Source: Gammaproteobacteria bacterium
GTDB taxonomy: Bacteria; Pseudomonadota; Gammaproteobacteria; SZUA-229
Length of the DNA: 58,471 bases
Reading direction: 5' to 3'
Assembly: GCA_029881035.1 (NCBI GenBank)
Contig: JAOUNI010000013.1
Coordinates: forward strand, 1 to 58,471
The position numbers were made by a program, and so were the translations under genes. The notes beneath the pieces were generated by a model that saw only the letters and a program-made list of their open reading frames with translations, had not been told where the DNA came from and did no database searches. Positions 46,031-56,510 of this stretch are shown one piece after another (position 1 is the stretch's first letter; the number at the start of each line of letters is the position of its first letter).

Positions 46031-47194
46031 TTAAATCAACCGTGCGTTGAGCACACCATCAATTTTAACAATTTGATCAAGCACTACATCAGCAATGGTC
46101 GACTCCAGATCAATGAGCGTATAGGCCAGACCATTTTTAGATTCATTAGCCATATGCAGAATATTTGCGCCAGCTTCACCCAGAACCTGAGAAATCTTAC
46201 TAACCATACCGGGCATATTTTTATTTGCTATAGCCAGACGTATATTTCCTACTCTAGGTAATTTTATATCAGGAAAATTGACGGAATTTTTTATATTGCC
46301 ATTTTCCATAAAATCTTTGATCTGATCAGCCACCATGATCGCACAGTTTTCTTCCGCTTCAGCCGTGGAAGCGCCCAAATGAGGCAAAGTAATAACCCGA
46401 TCATTACCTTTCAGTTTTTCAGCAGGAAAATCCGAAACGTAAGCGCGAATTTTTCCGCTATTGATTGCTGCTAACACTGCATCATCATCGACGATGCCGT
46501 CACGGGCAAAATTCAAAATCACAGAACCATCTTTCATGCTGGCAATGCGTTCTGCATTCAATAGATTTTTGGTCGCTTCGATCAATGGCACGTGAAAGGT
46601 GACGAAATCAGCCTGCTGAACCAGCTCGTCCACACTGGACATTTCCTTCACCTCGGACGACAGTTTCCAGGCGCTTTTTATGGTGATGGTCGGATCAAAA
46701 CCAACAACGCGCATACCTAGAGCTACTGCGGCATTGGCTACCTGCACACCGATTGCACCCAGACCAATCACACCAAGAGTGCGACCGGGTAACTCAAAAC
46801 CCACGTATTTTTTCTTGCCGTCTTCGACTGCCTTACTCTGTTCTTCAGCCGTGCCAGTCACATTCGCCGCATATTGCCATGCATGAACAATATTACGACA
46901 CGCCAGCAACATTCCTACAATCACCAGTTCTTTTACCGCATTTGCGTTAGCACCTGGAGCATTAAAAACAACAACACCATTTTCGCTCATTCGATCAACC
47001 GGTACATTGTTGGTGCCGGCACCGGCACGACCAACAGCTTTCAGACTTGCCGGTATTTCCATATCGTGTAGTTTCGCAGAGCGCAGAATAATTGCATCAG
47101 GGTTATTATGATCCGCACTAATATTGTAGGCATCTTTCGGCAGGCGACTAAGCCCTTTATCGGAAATATTATTGTATGTTTTTACATTTATCAT
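46031..47194 (-). CDS. serA: D-3-phosphoglycerate dehydrogenase, short ACT type (SerA)
   Basis: First step of serine synthesis. The 387 aa protein has an NAD-binding domain with LGVIGLGAIGVQVANAAVAL, the catalytic Arg in NFARDGIVDDDAV, the Glu region in SDFPAEKLKG, the catalytic His in LPHLGASTAEAEEN, and a C-terminal ACT domain (about 315-387). It lacks the extra domain of long actinobacterial enzymes. It lies between serC and pheA, where many gammaproteobacteria have none, which places two consecutive serine enzymes together. Confidence 0.93.
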   Translation of the reverse strand: MINVKTYNNISDKGLSRLPKDAYNISADHNNPDAIILRSAKLHDMEIPASLKAVGRAGAGTNNVPVDRMSENGVVVFNAPGANANAVKELVIVGMLLACRNIVHAWQYAANVTGTAEEQSKAVEDGKKKYVGFELPGRTLGVIGLGAIGVQVANAAVALGMRVVGFDPTITIKSAWKLSSEVKEMSSVDELVQQADFVTFHVPLIEATKNLLNAERIASMKDGSVILNFARDGIVDDDAVLAAINSGKIRAYVSDFPAEKLKGNDRVITLPHLGASTAEAEENCAIMVADQIKDFMENGNIKNSVNFPDIKLPRVGNIRLAIANKNMPGMVSKISQVLGEAGANILHMANESKNGLAYTLIDLESTIADVVLDQIVKIDGVLNARLI

Positions 47195-47223
47195 AATTAT
47201 AAATTTGGTCAGGTGTTAATTAC

Positions 47224-48306
47224 TTATGCGTTGTTTTTCTCAAAGTCAGCCATAAAATCTATCAGTGCATCAACACCTTCAACGGGCATTGCGTTATATA
47301 TGCTGGCACGCATGCCACCCACTGAACGATGCCCTTTTAAAGCTACCAGTTTATGCTTAGCCGCTTCTTCAAGGAATTTAGCATCGAGCTCAGCATTAGC
47401 CAATACAAACGGCACATTCATCCATGAACGACAGTTTTTATCAACCGGGCTCGAATATAAACTCGATGAATCAATTGCGGCATAAAGTTTCTCAGATTTT
47501 TTCTGGTTGATAGCTTCCATCGCTGACAAACCACCATTATTCAGCAGTCTTTCAAACACTAAACCAGACAGATACCAGCTATAAGTTGGCGGCGTGTTGT
47601 ACATGGAGTCGTTATCGGAATGCGTTTTGTAATCAAGCATAACAGGCATATTTGGCATCGCCTTGCCCAGCAGGTCTTCGCGAATGATGACAATAGTCAA
47701 ACCGGCAGGGCCGATATTTTTTTGCGCACCGGCATAGATCAATCCGAATTTAGATACATCAATCTGACGAGATAAGATTGTCGATGACATATCAGCAACC
47801 AGAGGTACATTTCCGGTATCGGGAATATAAGGAAACTCGACTCCCACGATGGTCTCGTTAGGCGTGTAATGAACATAGGCTGCATCAGGATTAAATTTCA
47901 AATCTGCTTCAGCGGGTACTGTTGTAAATTTACTGGCAGCAGTATCTGCCACAATGTTCACGTTGCAGTATTTTTTTGCTTCAGCAATGGCTTTCTTGGA
48001 CCATTGTCCGGTTAACAGATAATCTGCACTGGTTTTATCACCCAGCAGATTGATCGGCACCATCGCGAACTGGCTGCTGGCACCGCCTTGCAGGAATAAA
48101 ACTTTGTAATTATTCGGTATTACCATTAATTTACGCAGATCAGCTTCAGCCTTTGCTGCAATCGACATATATTCTTTACCGCGATGACTCATTTCCATCA
48201 CTGACATGCCGGAACCATTCCAGTCCAGCATTTCATCACGAGCGCGTTCTAGCACTTCTATTGGCAATATGGCGGGGCCGGCACTGAAATTAAATACTCT
48301 GTTCAT
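47224..48306 (-). CDS. serC: Phosphoserine aminotransferase (SerC)
   Basis: Second serine step, also used in pyridoxine synthesis. The 360 aa PLP enzyme begins [18 protein letters not shown], with [14 protein letters not shown] and the PLP lysine in [14 protein letters not shown]. The C-terminus has [17 protein letters not shown], the family's substrate-binding His-Arg region. It follows gyrA by 68 bp. Confidence 0.97.
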   Translation of the reverse strand: MNRVFNFSAGPAILPIEVLERARDEMLDWNGSGMSVMEMSHRGKEYMSIAAKAEADLRKLMVIPNNYKVLFLQGGASSQFAMVPINLLGDKTSADYLLTGQWSKKAIAEAKKYCNVNIVADTAASKFTTVPAEADLKFNPDAAYVHYTPNETIVGVEFPYIPDTGNVPLVADMSSTILSRQIDVSKFGLIYAGAQKNIGPAGLTIVIIREDLLGKAMPNMPVMLDYKTHSDNDSMYNTPPTYSWYLSGLVFERLLNNGGLSAMEAINQKKSEKLYAAIDSSSLYSSPVDKNCRSWMNVPFVLANAELDAKFLEEAAKHKLVALKGHRSVGGMRASIYNAMPVEGVDALIDFMADFEKNNA

Positions 48307-48374
48307 TTTATTTTTTATTAATAGTTAATTGTAAGGATAGGTTTATTTTTTATATCTAAACTTTGAAAAAACGA

Positions 48375-50963
48375 CTATTCGCTATCTTCATTAGCTCCAT
48401 CTGGCACGGCTTCATCTTCGACACCAACATCACAAGACAAAGCATCAATTTTCTCGATTTCAACCAGTTTTTCGCCGTTCGTCAATCGAATCAAACGTAC
48501 ACCCTGGGTGTTTCGCCCCATTTCGCTGACATCATCAACAGCAATTCGTACCAGTGTTCCGTTATTAGTTATCATCATGATTTCATCATCTGGTTTCACT
48601 TGTACAGCACCGACGATTTCACCATTGCGTTCATTGGTTTTGATTGAAATAACACCCTGACCACCTCGACCCTTTAACGGGTAATCAGTAACAGCTGTGC
48701 GCTTACCGAAACCATTCTCAGTTGATGTCAGGATTGAACCTTCTTCATCAATTAAAATCATGCTAATAATACGTTGCTCTGCGGCTAATTTCATACCACG
48801 TACACCAGCAGCGGTTCTACCCATAGTGCGAACATCAGTTTCCGAGAAGCGAATAGATTTACCCGCATTGGATAGCAACATAATATGATTAGAACCATTA
48901 GTAATCACTACATCGACCAGAACATCATCATTTCTTAGATCGACTGCAATAATGCCTGAAGTTCTTGGTCGCGAGAAATTCGACAAAGCTGTTTTCTTAA
49001 CCGTGCCCGAACTGGTAGCCATAAAGACAAAACTGTTCTCATCGTATTCACGAATCGGCAATACTGCATTGATTCGTTCACCGTCTTCGAGTGGCAGCAA
49101 ATTCACGATAGGCTTACCGCGTGAGCCACGACCTGCCATCGGTAACTGATAGACTTTTAACCAGTAGACTTTGCCGCGGCTGGAAAAGCACAACAAGGTA
49201 TCGTGTGTATTGGCGACGAACAACTTGTCGATAAAATCTTCTTCTTTCATGCTGGTTGCCGATTTACCACGACCACCACGGCGCTGGGTATTGTAGACAT
49301 CCATGGCCTGACACTTGGCATAACCTTCATGCGAGAAGGTCACCACCACATCTTCCTCGGTGATCAGGTCTTCCATGGTGAGGTCCAGCTGACTCTCGAT
49401 AATTTCGGTACGGCGGGCATCACCGTAATTTTCGCGGATTTCATTGAGCTCGTCACGAATCACCTGCAGGAGGCGGTCGGGGTTCGACAGGATATCCAGC
49501 AGGTTCTTGATAGTTTCGAGTATTTCCTTGAATTCGCTAACAATTTTATCCTGTTCGAGACCGGTAAGACGATGCAGGCGAAGTTCAAGAATAGCCTGTG
49601 CCTGTGCCTCTGAAAGATGATAACCATCTTCCTTCAGGCCAAACCGGGGGTCGAGCTGATCCGGGCGCGATGAATCAGCACCTGCACGGCTCACCATGTC
49701 GGTGACCATGCCAGGCTCCCAGATTCTGTTTATCAGGGCAATTTTGGCATCGGCAGGGCTGGCTGATTGCTTGATCAGCGCAATCACTTCGTCGATATTG
49801 GCCAGCGCTACTGCCAGGCCTTCCAAAATGTGTGCACGTTCACGGGCCTTGCGTAATTCGTAAATAGTACGACGTGTTACTACTTCGCGACGGTGGCGGA
49901 TAAAGGCTTCAATAATCTGCTTGAGGTTCAGTAGCTGAGGCTGGCCATCGACCAGCGCCACCATATTGATACCAAACACGCACTGCATGGAGGTCAGCTG
50001 GAACAGGTTATTCAGCACCACTTCACCGACTTCACCGCGGCGAAGCTCGATAACAATGCGCATACCGTCTTTATCGGATTCATCGCGCAACTCAGTAATA
50101 CCCTCAATGCGTTTTTCCTTGACCAGTTCAGCGATGCGCTCAATCAGGCGCGCCTTGTTAACCTGATAAGGAATTTCACTGACAATAATGCTTTGCCGGC
50201 CTGATTTCTTGCTCTCTACAATCTCTGCGCGTGAGCGCATAACCATACGACCACGACCCGTTTTATAAGCCTCACGAATACCTTTAGTGCCATTGATCAG
50301 ACCAGCGGTTGGCAGATCCGGCGCCGGCAAATATTGCATTAAAGCATCGATATCCAGAGCGGGATCATCAATCAGCGCCAGACAGGCATTGATCACTTCG
50401 GTCAGGTTATGCGGCGGAATATTCGTCGCCATGCCTACAGCAATGCCGGAAGAGCCATTCACCAGCATATTGGGAACGCGCGTCGGCAGTACATTAGGTT
50501 CGGTCTCAGAACCGTCATAGTTCTCGGTGAAATCGACAGTTTCCTTGTCCAGATCAGCCAGCAACTCGTGGGCAATCTTCGACATACGGACTTCGGTATA
50601 ACGCATTGCCGCGGGTGAATCACCATCCACCGAACCAAAGTTACCCTGGCCATCGACCAGCATGTACCGCAAAGAGAAAGGCTGCGCCATGCGTACGATG
50701 GTGTCATAGACAGCGGTATCACCATGTGGATGGTATTTACCAATCACATCACCGACGACACGGGCTGATTTTTTATAGGGCTTATTCCAGTCATTACCGA
50801 GAACGCGCATCGCATAAAGCACTCTTCGATGCACCGGTTTCAGGCCATCACGCACATCCGGCAGCGCACGACCAACAATAACGCTCATTGCATAGTCCAG
50901 ATAGGACTGCTGCATTTCGTCTTCGATATTTACCGGGGAAATTTCTTTTGCAAATTCAGACAT
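48375..50963 (-). CDS. gyrA: DNA gyrase subunit A (GyrA)
   Basis: Breaks and rejoins DNA for negative supercoiling with GyrB. The 862 aa protein has the N-terminal breakage domain with catalytic Tyr122 in [11 protein letters not shown], the quinolone-resistance region [14 protein letters not shown], and a C-terminal beta-pinwheel with [18 protein letters not shown], the GyrA-box. Residue 83 is Thr rather than the Ser of E. coli; Thr is wild type in Pseudomonas, so it is not by itself evidence of selected resistance. It heads the serC-serA-pheA-hisC-tyrA-aroA cluster. Confidence 0.98.
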   Translation of the reverse strand: MSEFAKEISPVNIEDEMQQSYLDYAMSVIVGRALPDVRDGLKPVHRRVLYAMRVLGNDWNKPYKKSARVVGDVIGKYHPHGDTAVYDTIVRMAQPFSLRYMLVDGQGNFGSVDGDSPAAMRYTEVRMSKIAHELLADLDKETVDFTENYDGSETEPNVLPTRVPNMLVNGSSGIAVGMATNIPPHNLTEVINACLALIDDPALDIDALMQYLPAPDLPTAGLINGTKGIREAYKTGRGRMVMRSRAEIVESKKSGRQSIIVSEIPYQVNKARLIERIAELVKEKRIEGITELRDESDKDGMRIVIELRRGEVGEVVLNNLFQLTSMQCVFGINMVALVDGQPQLLNLKQIIEAFIRHRREVVTRRTIYELRKARERAHILEGLAVALANIDEVIALIKQSASPADAKIALINRIWEPGMVTDMVSRAGADSSRPDQLDPRFGLKEDGYHLSEAQAQAILELRLHRLTGLEQDKIVSEFKEILETIKNLLDILSNPDRLLQVIRDELNEIRENYGDARRTEIIESQLDLTMEDLITEEDVVVTFSHEGYAKCQAMDVYNTQRRGGRGKSATSMKEEDFIDKLFVANTHDTLLCFSSRGKVYWLKVYQLPMAGRGSRGKPIVNLLPLEDGERINAVLPIREYDENSFVFMATSSGTVKKTALSNFSRPRTSGIIAVDLRNDDVLVDVVITNGSNHIMLLSNAGKSIRFSETDVRTMGRTAAGVRGMKLAAEQRIISMILIDEEGSILTSTENGFGKRTAVTDYPLKGRGGQGVISIKTNERNGEIVGAVQVKPDDEIMMITNNGTLVRIAVDDVSEMGRNTQGVRLIRLTNGEKLVEIEKIDALSCDVGVEDEAVPDGANEDSE

Positions 50964-51145
50964 TTAGAAAGAGTAACCAGAGTTTTAAATTCGTTTTAAA
51001 AGCGTGTTCATAAAGCGGGAATGTTAACACAGATAGTTAGCTCACTGCACTGTTATGGACAATAAAAGCCGATGAATTAACTCAAAAACAACCAGTACAA
51101 AAATACCTAAATATTCTCACTGAAATCATCACTTATCTGCGCTGA

Positions 51146-51640
51146 TTATTTAGGCTCACAGACCGTTGCCTCACTAAATTCATGCCCCAGATGCAGACAA
51201 TATCCCAGCCACTTATAAAGAAAACGATTTAGACGCCATTTAAGCTTAAGCGCGGTTGCCGGCAGATGATCAAGACGTTGCCGCCCATGTTTGAGATGGC
51301 CCGCCAGAACCTCTACCAGACAGGCATCATGATAAATACGCAGCTTTATATCCGGCTCAGCCATCTCCCGTTGATTCTCAAAAAAATAATAGGTCATGCG
51401 CACGGTGGTAGTAAATTTGCTACGTTCAACCACATGTAGATGCAAATCCAGACACCCGGGCACGACCGATATAGCATGATCAGTAATCGCATCGAGATCA
51501 CCTACCAGCCTCTTAAAACGAAGATAGTTATTTTCATACAGATCCATCAGGCTGACATAGCCACGTGGCGACACCTCTGCACAGCCGTATCCATCGCGGG
51601 CGACCAGCAAAGAGCCAATCAATGATGAGTTATCATTCAT
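51146..51640 (-). CDS. DUF1249 family protein (YqiB-like)
   Basis: A protein of about 164 aa related to E. coli YqiB. Shared pattern: LYENNYLRFKRLVGDL, VERSKFTTTVRMTYYF, IKLRIYHDACLVEVLAGH and a C-terminal LNRFLYKWLGYCLHLGH. The function is unknown. The frame also opens at a TTG at 51667, but ATG 51640 is preferred. The usual nudF/cpdA neighbours are not here. Confidence 0.87.
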   Translation of the reverse strand: MNDNSSLIGSLLVARDGYGCAEVSPRGYVSLMDLYENNYLRFKRLVGDLDAITDHAISVVPGCLDLHLHVVERSKFTTTVRMTYYFFENQREMAEPDIKLRIYHDACLVEVLAGHLKHGRQRLDHLPATALKLKWRLNRFLYKWLGYCLHLGHEFSEATVCEPK

Positions 51641-51769
51641 AAAGTACTGCCGTGATAAAAACACCAAAAGCTACTGATTAGCCTGCTCGCGTCTATTTTG
51701 TTCGATGATTTCTGCATTGCGATAGTATAATATAGCGCCCCATCCTAATTAGAACTATATTGAATCCCT

Positions 51770-52357
51770 ATGGCACGTACAGACTCATTACCCGAAGCTC
51801 AAGGCATTAACAAACTTATTCGCAAACTTCGTTATCACGAAGCATCCAGACAATGGTTTGCGGTTTTATTCGTCTTACTGGTCAGCCTTCTGGGTGAACC
51901 CCAACCGATACCGCTGTATGTAGGCGCATTTATTGCGGCGATAGGTACCTTGATACGACTGTGGGCTTCTGGCCATGTCATGAAAAACAAAGAACTGGCC
52001 ACAGATGGTCCCTATGCCTTTGTTAGACACCCTCTTTACGTTGGCAACATTTTACTGCTGGTTGGCTTCTCCATGGCCTCGTCATTATGGTGGTCTTACT
52101 TATTAATGTTTGCACTACTACTTTTTTATTACCCTCCCACTATTGCTTACGAAGACAATAAACTGCACAATTTTTTTGGTGAATCATGGGAAGAGTGGAG
52201 CAAAGCCACACATGCCCTGATCCCGTCTTTCCCTCACCGTTCGGCTGACCGTGACCAGACCAGCAGCTGGTCATTCAAGAAGAGTCTTGTTCAAAATGGT
52301 GAGCCTGTAATTGTCATCTACCTCATCGGCTGCCTGTATATTCTATATAGCCATTAA
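51770..52357 (+). CDS. Isoprenylcysteine carboxyl methyltransferase (ICMT)-family membrane protein
   Basis: A 195 aa integral membrane protein with about five hydrophobic helices. The core GPYAFVRHPLYVGNILLLVG and the later AYEDNKLHNFFGESWEEW are typical of ICMT/PEMT-type methyltransferases that use SAM at the membrane. The bacterial substrate is unknown. TATAAT at 51726-51731 is a possible -10. It is followed by the kinase-like gene after 11-17 bp. Confidence 0.85.
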   Translation: MARTDSLPEAQGINKLIRKLRYHEASRQWFAVLFVLLVSLLGEPQPIPLYVGAFIAAIGTLIRLWASGHVMKNKELATDGPYAFVRHPLYVGNILLLVGFSMASSLWWSYLLMFALLLFYYPPTIAYEDNKLHNFFGESWEEWSKATHALIPSFPHRSADRDQTSSWSFKKSLVQNGEPVIVIYLIGCLYILYSH

Positions 52358-52374
52358 GATAGTTTTCTTTGACA

Positions 52375-53031
52375 ATGCTTAAAGACCTGGATCAATCTAA
52401 GCTAAAACAATGGATTGAAGACAGCTTAAACAACAATACAAACATACTGGCTGCAGGTTATCAGGGGAAGACACTACTCTACAGTTGCAACGATCAAAAG
52501 CTGGTAATAAAAATTCCACATGGACGGGGATTTATTAAATATTTACATACCCGCATGCTTCAACACGAAGCACGTGTTTATCAGCAGCTACAACACATGA
52601 AAGGCATTCCCGCCTGTTACGGCCTGATCGACAACCGATACCTGGTGCTGGAGTTTATTCAGGGTGACCCGATTCGAATCAAACGCCCAATCAACCATGA
52701 TCTATATTTTAAGATGCTTTTTAACCTGATTGGGCAGATGCATCAAAACGGTGTAGCACACATGGATTTGAAGAAAAAAGACAATCTTCTGGTAACTCAC
52801 CACGACGAACCCTGCATTCTTGATTTTGGCGCTGCCATCATCAGGAAAAAAGGCCTACACCCAGTCAACCACTTTTTATATCGAGTAGCCATACGTTTTG
52901 ATTACAATGCCTGGGTAAAGCATAAATATCACAACGACATGCACAACATGGGCGAAGAAGATAAAATTTATTATCAGCGTACTTATATTGAGAAAATCGC
53001 TAAAAATTTAAAAAAAATATTTCGCCTGTAA
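52375..53031 (+). CDS. Kinase-fold protein, WaaP/InaA-like
   Basis: A protein of about 218 aa with small protein-kinase motifs: the nucleotide-binding Lys in LVIKIPHGRG, a Glu in LQHEARVYQQL, the catalytic HMDLKKKDNLL and the metal-binding DFGAAI. It most resembles LPS core kinases (WaaP/InaA) or RIO-like kinases. No membrane helix is seen. The start is ATG 52375; a TTG six bases earlier is also in frame. It lies just downstream of the ICMT-like gene and may act on the same envelope lipid, which is inference. Confidence 0.8.
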   Translation: MLKDLDQSKLKQWIEDSLNNNTNILAAGYQGKTLLYSCNDQKLVIKIPHGRGFIKYLHTRMLQHEARVYQQLQHMKGIPACYGLIDNRYLVLEFIQGDPIRIKRPINHDLYFKMLFNLIGQMHQNGVAHMDLKKKDNLLVTHHDEPCILDFGAAIIRKKGLHPVNHFLYRVAIRFDYNAWVKHKYHNDMHNMGEEDKIYYQRTYIEKIAKNLKKIFRL

Positions 53032-53073
53032 TTCAGAACAAATTACTTCGACACTAAATTACACTTGGATCGG

Positions 53074-53523
53074 TTACGTTAAAAGAACATCCGCCTGATC
53101 TGAAAAAAGTTTCAATCTTGATCTAAGCTGACTATGCATGCCAGCATCAATGGAATCTGGAAAGATAGCAAGACTGTGAGTAGCACCCGTTTCTCTGTTC
53201 GAAAAAATCAGCAACATCAGCATATCGGAAACATAACTTTTTCCAGACAGTTGAAAATCATGGTAATCGCAATTTCCAATACTTAACTCGGCCTGATTAT
53301 CTGACTTCAAATAAAAACAGTGTTTATTTTTCAGATCAGACAAGCATCGCTTAAAACTAATCAGGACAAACAAAACAAGAAGAATTTTAAGAACAGAACT
53401 GATCATTCCGGAATCAGTTACCAGCAAAACTGATAGCACTGAAAAAATATGCGTCACAACAAAAAAATACAGCTTTAAAGTTGATGACTGAATATCAATG
53501 AACAAAGGAAGTGGATCCGTCAT
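53074..53523 (-). CDS. ygfX: YgfX/CptA-like membrane protein
   Basis: A 149 aa protein with two N-terminal membrane helices (about 16-36 and 41-58) and a soluble C-terminal domain. Similarity is weak, but topology and position match YgfX, which in E. coli is next to sdhE. YgfX was described as a toxin acting on cytoskeletal proteins and later as an SdhE partner; the function is debated. It ends the sdh gene group and converges on the kinase-like gene. Confidence 0.65.
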   Translation of the reverse strand: MTDPLPLFIDIQSSTLKLYFFVVTHIFSVLSVLLVTDSGMISSVLKILLVLFVLISFKRCLSDLKNKHCFYLKSDNQAELSIGNCDYHDFQLSGKSYVSDMLMLLIFSNRETGATHSLAIFPDSIDAGMHSQLRSRLKLFSDQADVLLT

Positions 53524-53543
53524 ATAACACCAACGACGATCAC

Positions 53544-53762
53544 CTATTTCTTAACACCATAAGTTGCCAGATGATTTAGCTGACGAATATAATCGATGAG
53601 ATCACCTTCAGCCTCGGATCTGCTTTCAAAAGGACCTTTTTCTTCGCCCTCACGAGTTGTATAAAACCATTGGCCATTCATTTGCACAAATCGATCCATC
53701 TGGAAAAATGTTTTGGGCTTATCACCATCTGATTTTCTTGCCAAGTTCGTATCCTCTAGCAT
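53544..53762 (-). CDS. DUF6316 family protein
   Basis: A 72 aa soluble protein. FFQMDRFVQMNGQWFYTTREG with KGPFESRSEAEGDLIDYIRQ is the pattern I associate with DUF6316 proteins, which have no known function. No cysteines are present. It overlaps the sdhE stop by 1 bp and precedes ygfX by 20 bp, so it is part of the complex II transcription unit. Confidence 0.75.
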   Translation of the reverse strand: MLEDTNLARKSDGDKPKTFFQMDRFVQMNGQWFYTTREGEEKGPFESRSEAEGDLIDYIRQLNHLATYGVKK

Positions 53763-54037
53763 TAATTTTGTAATTTAAATTTTTCGTGACAGGCATTTTT
53801 TATTCTAGCGGCTAAATTTGAAATCGTAGCATCTGGGGATTGTGTTTTTCCCAACAATAAGTCCAGCAAAAACTGATCCTGATAATCCAGCATGGTTGAA
53901 AACAATATTGTGTCTTCTTTAGTCAGAGAATTATATTCAGCTTCAACAAAAGTATTTAACAATAAATCAAGCTCTAACATGCCACGTCGGCAGCGCCAGT
54001 ATAGCTGTGATGCACTGATATGGGCTAGTTGACTCAT
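53762..54037 (-). CDS. sdhE: Succinate dehydrogenase flavinylation factor SdhE
   Basis: Assists covalent FAD attachment to SdhA. From ATG 54037 the protein is 91 aa, the family length. The conserved RGxxE motif is in RCRRGMLELDLLL, followed by FVEAEYNSLTKED. The frame continues upstream to a TTG at 54136, but that part overlaps sdhB; ATG 54037 overlaps the sdhB stop as ATGA, which fits coupling. Confidence 0.95.
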   Translation of the reverse strand: MSQLAHISASQLYWRCRRGMLELDLLLNTFVEAEYNSLTKEDTILFSTMLDYQDQFLLDLLLGKTQSPDATISNLAARIKNACHEKFKLQN

Positions 54038-54729
54038 AAAGAATTCTTCACCATTTTCTTCTTGATATTGCCAATCGCTCTGGTTGGGTTCAGGCCCTTG
54101 GGGCAAACCTGCACGCAATTCATGATGGTATGACAACGGAACATCTTGAATGGCCCTTCCAGATTTTCCAGACGTTCTTCCATTGCCTGATCACGACTAT
54201 CTTCGATAAAACGTGATGCCTGTAACAAGGCCGCAGGGCCGAGGAATTTATCCGGGTTCCACCAGAAAGAAGGGCATGATGTTGAGCAACAGGCGCAGAG
54301 AATGCACTCGTACAAACCATCCAGCTTTTCACGCTGCTCAGGTGTCTGCGGCAGCTCAACTTCGGGCATAGGGTCTTTGACAATCAGGTACGGTTTGACC
54401 GCGCGATATTGCTGATAGAACTGCTCCATATCAACAATCAGGTCACGTACCACCGGCAAGCCAGGCAGAGGTCTTATTTCCACCGGCTCCTTAAGCTCAT
54501 TCAACGGTGTGACACAGGCGAGACCATTAACGCCATTGATATTCATGCTATCCGAACCACAAACACCCTCTCCACATGAACGTCTGAAGCTCAACGTTTC
54601 ATCCTGCTCCTTTAGTTTCAGCAATGCCGCCAGCAACATCATTCCGGGCTCGATGTCCTTCAGCTCATAATTCTGAGTGTAAGGTTTGGCATCAACATCA
54701 GGGTTATAGCGATAAATATTAAAACGCAT
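54034..54729 (-). CDS. sdhB: Succinate dehydrogenase iron-sulfur subunit (SdhB)
   Basis: Carries electrons from the flavoprotein to quinone. The 231 aa protein has the [2Fe-2S] site (SCGEGVCGSDSMNINGVNG, then ACVTPL), the [4Fe-4S] site in CILCACCSTSCPSFWW, and the [3Fe-4S]/[4Fe-4S] site in FRCHTIMNCVQVCPKGLNP. It follows sdhA by 9 bp. Confidence 0.98.
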   Translation of the reverse strand: MRFNIYRYNPDVDAKPYTQNYELKDIEPGMMLLAALLKLKEQDETLSFRRSCGEGVCGSDSMNINGVNGLACVTPLNELKEPVEIRPLPGLPVVRDLIVDMEQFYQQYRAVKPYLIVKDPMPEVELPQTPEQREKLDGLYECILCACCSTSCPSFWWNPDKFLGPAALLQASRFIEDSRDQAMEERLENLEGPFKMFRCHTIMNCVQVCPKGLNPTRAIGNIKKKMVKNSL

Positions 54730-54738
54730 GGTTTTCCC

Positions 54739-56508
54739 CTAATACACTCTTGGTCTGGGTGGAAAGCTATCGACACTCACTGGTTTCGTACGTACCGGTT
54801 TGTAATCAAGACCATTTTCAAATGAATACAAAGTATGACGCATCCAGTTTATGTCATCTCGCTCGGGATAATCTATACGCGAATGTGCGCCACGACTCTC
54901 AGTGCGGGCATACGCTGAATGCATGGTGGCAAGACCACAGGCCATCAAATTCTCAAGCTCCAGTGCCTCGACTCTGGCGGTATTAAAGATATCGCTATGA
55001 TCAGTAATGCTGGCTTCTTTCATACGCTCAGCCAGTTGCTCAATTTTCTGCACACCCTCTTTTAAAACTTCCTCATTTCTAAACACACCACAGTGTTCTT
55101 CCATCACCTTCTTCAATTCATCGCGTAGAACGCTTACTGGCTCACCCGTTTTATTTGAATTTTTACCCCAACGTTCAAAACGTTGCATAGCTTTTTCTAC
55201 ACAACTTTCATCCATCGAGCGATGGTAACGATTCTCCGCCAGATAACCAATAATATGATTCGCTGCCGCCCGGCCAAATACCAGAATATCGAGCAGAGAG
55301 TTTCCACCCAGACGGTTGGCACCATGAACAGAAACGCAGGCACACTCACCCGCCGCATACAGACCTTCAATAGCTTCTTCCGGCGTGTCTTTAACCGGCA
55401 TAACTACCTGTCCATTTCGATTAGTCGGAATACCACCCATGGTGTAATGAGCCGTCGGAAAAACAGGGATTGGCGCTTCCGCCGGATCAATACCCAGAAA
55501 AGTCATACAAGTTTGCCGGATGCCGGGCAACCGCATTTGAATAACCTCTTCGCCTAAATGATCAAGCTTCAACATAACGTGGTCTTTATTAACACCGCAA
55601 CCACGACCTTCACGGATTTCGGTGGCGATGGCCCGACTGACCACATCGCGGCTGGCCAGGTCTTTTGCCTTGGGCGCGTATCGTTCCATCATGCGCTCAC
55701 CTTCACCATTGACTAGATAACCGCCTTCACCTCGGGCCCCTTCGGTAATTAACATGCCACGACCGGCAATGCCGGTCGGATGGAACTGGAAAAATTCCAT
55801 ATCCTGCAAGGGTATGCCAGCACGTAAAGCCATGCCCAGACCATCACCAGTATTAATCAGTGCATTGGTCGTCGTTTTGTATAGCTGGCCTGCACCACCG
55901 GTCGCCAGTAAAGTCGTTTTCGCTTCAATGATGATAGGTTTACCATCCTGAATGTTAAACACCAGAGCACCTAACACATGTCCTTCATCATCTTTCAGTA
56001 AATCAACCGAAAAATATTCATCGAAGAAATGCGTTTTGGCGCGAATATTCTGCTGATAAAGACTATGCAAAATGGCATGACCGGTTCGGTCGGCGGCGGC
56101 ACAGGTTCGCGCTGCCTGATCGCCACCAAAATTCTGGCTTTGCCCGCCAAAGGGGCGCTGATAAATATTGCCGTTATCTAACCGAGAAAATGGCACACCA
56201 AAATGTTCCAGCTCATAAACCGCTTTCGGCGCTGCCCGGCACATATATTCAATCGCATCCTGATCACCCAGATAATCACTACCCTTAATAGTATCGAACA
56301 TGTGCCAGTGCCAGTTATCGGGTAAGACATTACCGAGTGCGGCATTCATACCGCCTTGCGCAGCGACAGTATGTGAACGCGTAGGAAATACTTTAGAAAC
56401 AACTGCAACACTGGCATCGGCATCAGACAGTTTCAAGGCCGCACGTAGGCCACCACCACCTGCACCAATAATCAGGGTATCGAACTTCCTTCTTTGAATC
56501 GCCGCCAT
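54739..56508 (-). CDS. sdhA: Succinate dehydrogenase flavoprotein subunit (SdhA)
   Basis: Oxidises succinate to fumarate. About 589 aa. The FAD-binding TLIIGAGGGGLRAALKLSDA, the covalent FAD-His in TRSHTVAAQGGMNAALG, the catalytic region RGEGGYLVNGEGERMMERY, and HGANRLGGNSLLDILVFGRA are present. The frame opens 14 codons further upstream; ATG 56508 (MAAIQRRKFD), 2 bp after sdhD, matches the family start. Confidence 0.98.
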   Translation of the reverse strand: MAAIQRRKFDTLIIGAGGGGLRAALKLSDADASVAVVSKVFPTRSHTVAAQGGMNAALGNVLPDNWHWHMFDTIKGSDYLGDQDAIEYMCRAAPKAVYELEHFGVPFSRLDNGNIYQRPFGGQSQNFGGDQAARTCAAADRTGHAILHSLYQQNIRAKTHFFDEYFSVDLLKDDEGHVLGALVFNIQDGKPIIIEAKTTLLATGGAGQLYKTTTNALINTGDGLGMALRAGIPLQDMEFFQFHPTGIAGRGMLITEGARGEGGYLVNGEGERMMERYAPKAKDLASRDVVSRAIATEIREGRGCGVNKDHVMLKLDHLGEEVIQMRLPGIRQTCMTFLGIDPAEAPIPVFPTAHYTMGGIPTNRNGQVVMPVKDTPEEAIEGLYAAGECACVSVHGANRLGGNSLLDILVFGRAAANHIIGYLAENRYHRSMDESCVEKAMQRFERWGKNSNKTGEPVSVLRDELKKVMEEHCGVFRNEEVLKEGVQKIEQLAERMKEASITDHSDIFNTARVEALELENLMACGLATMHSAYARTESRGAHSRIDYPERDDINWMRHTLYSFENGLDYKPVRTKPVSVDSFPPRPRVY

Positions 56509-56510
56509 GC

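Noticed and set aside
54038-54136. N-terminal extension of SdhE
   Set aside because: It overlaps the sdhB coding sequence; the ATGA overlap at 54034-54037 gives the standard SdhE length.
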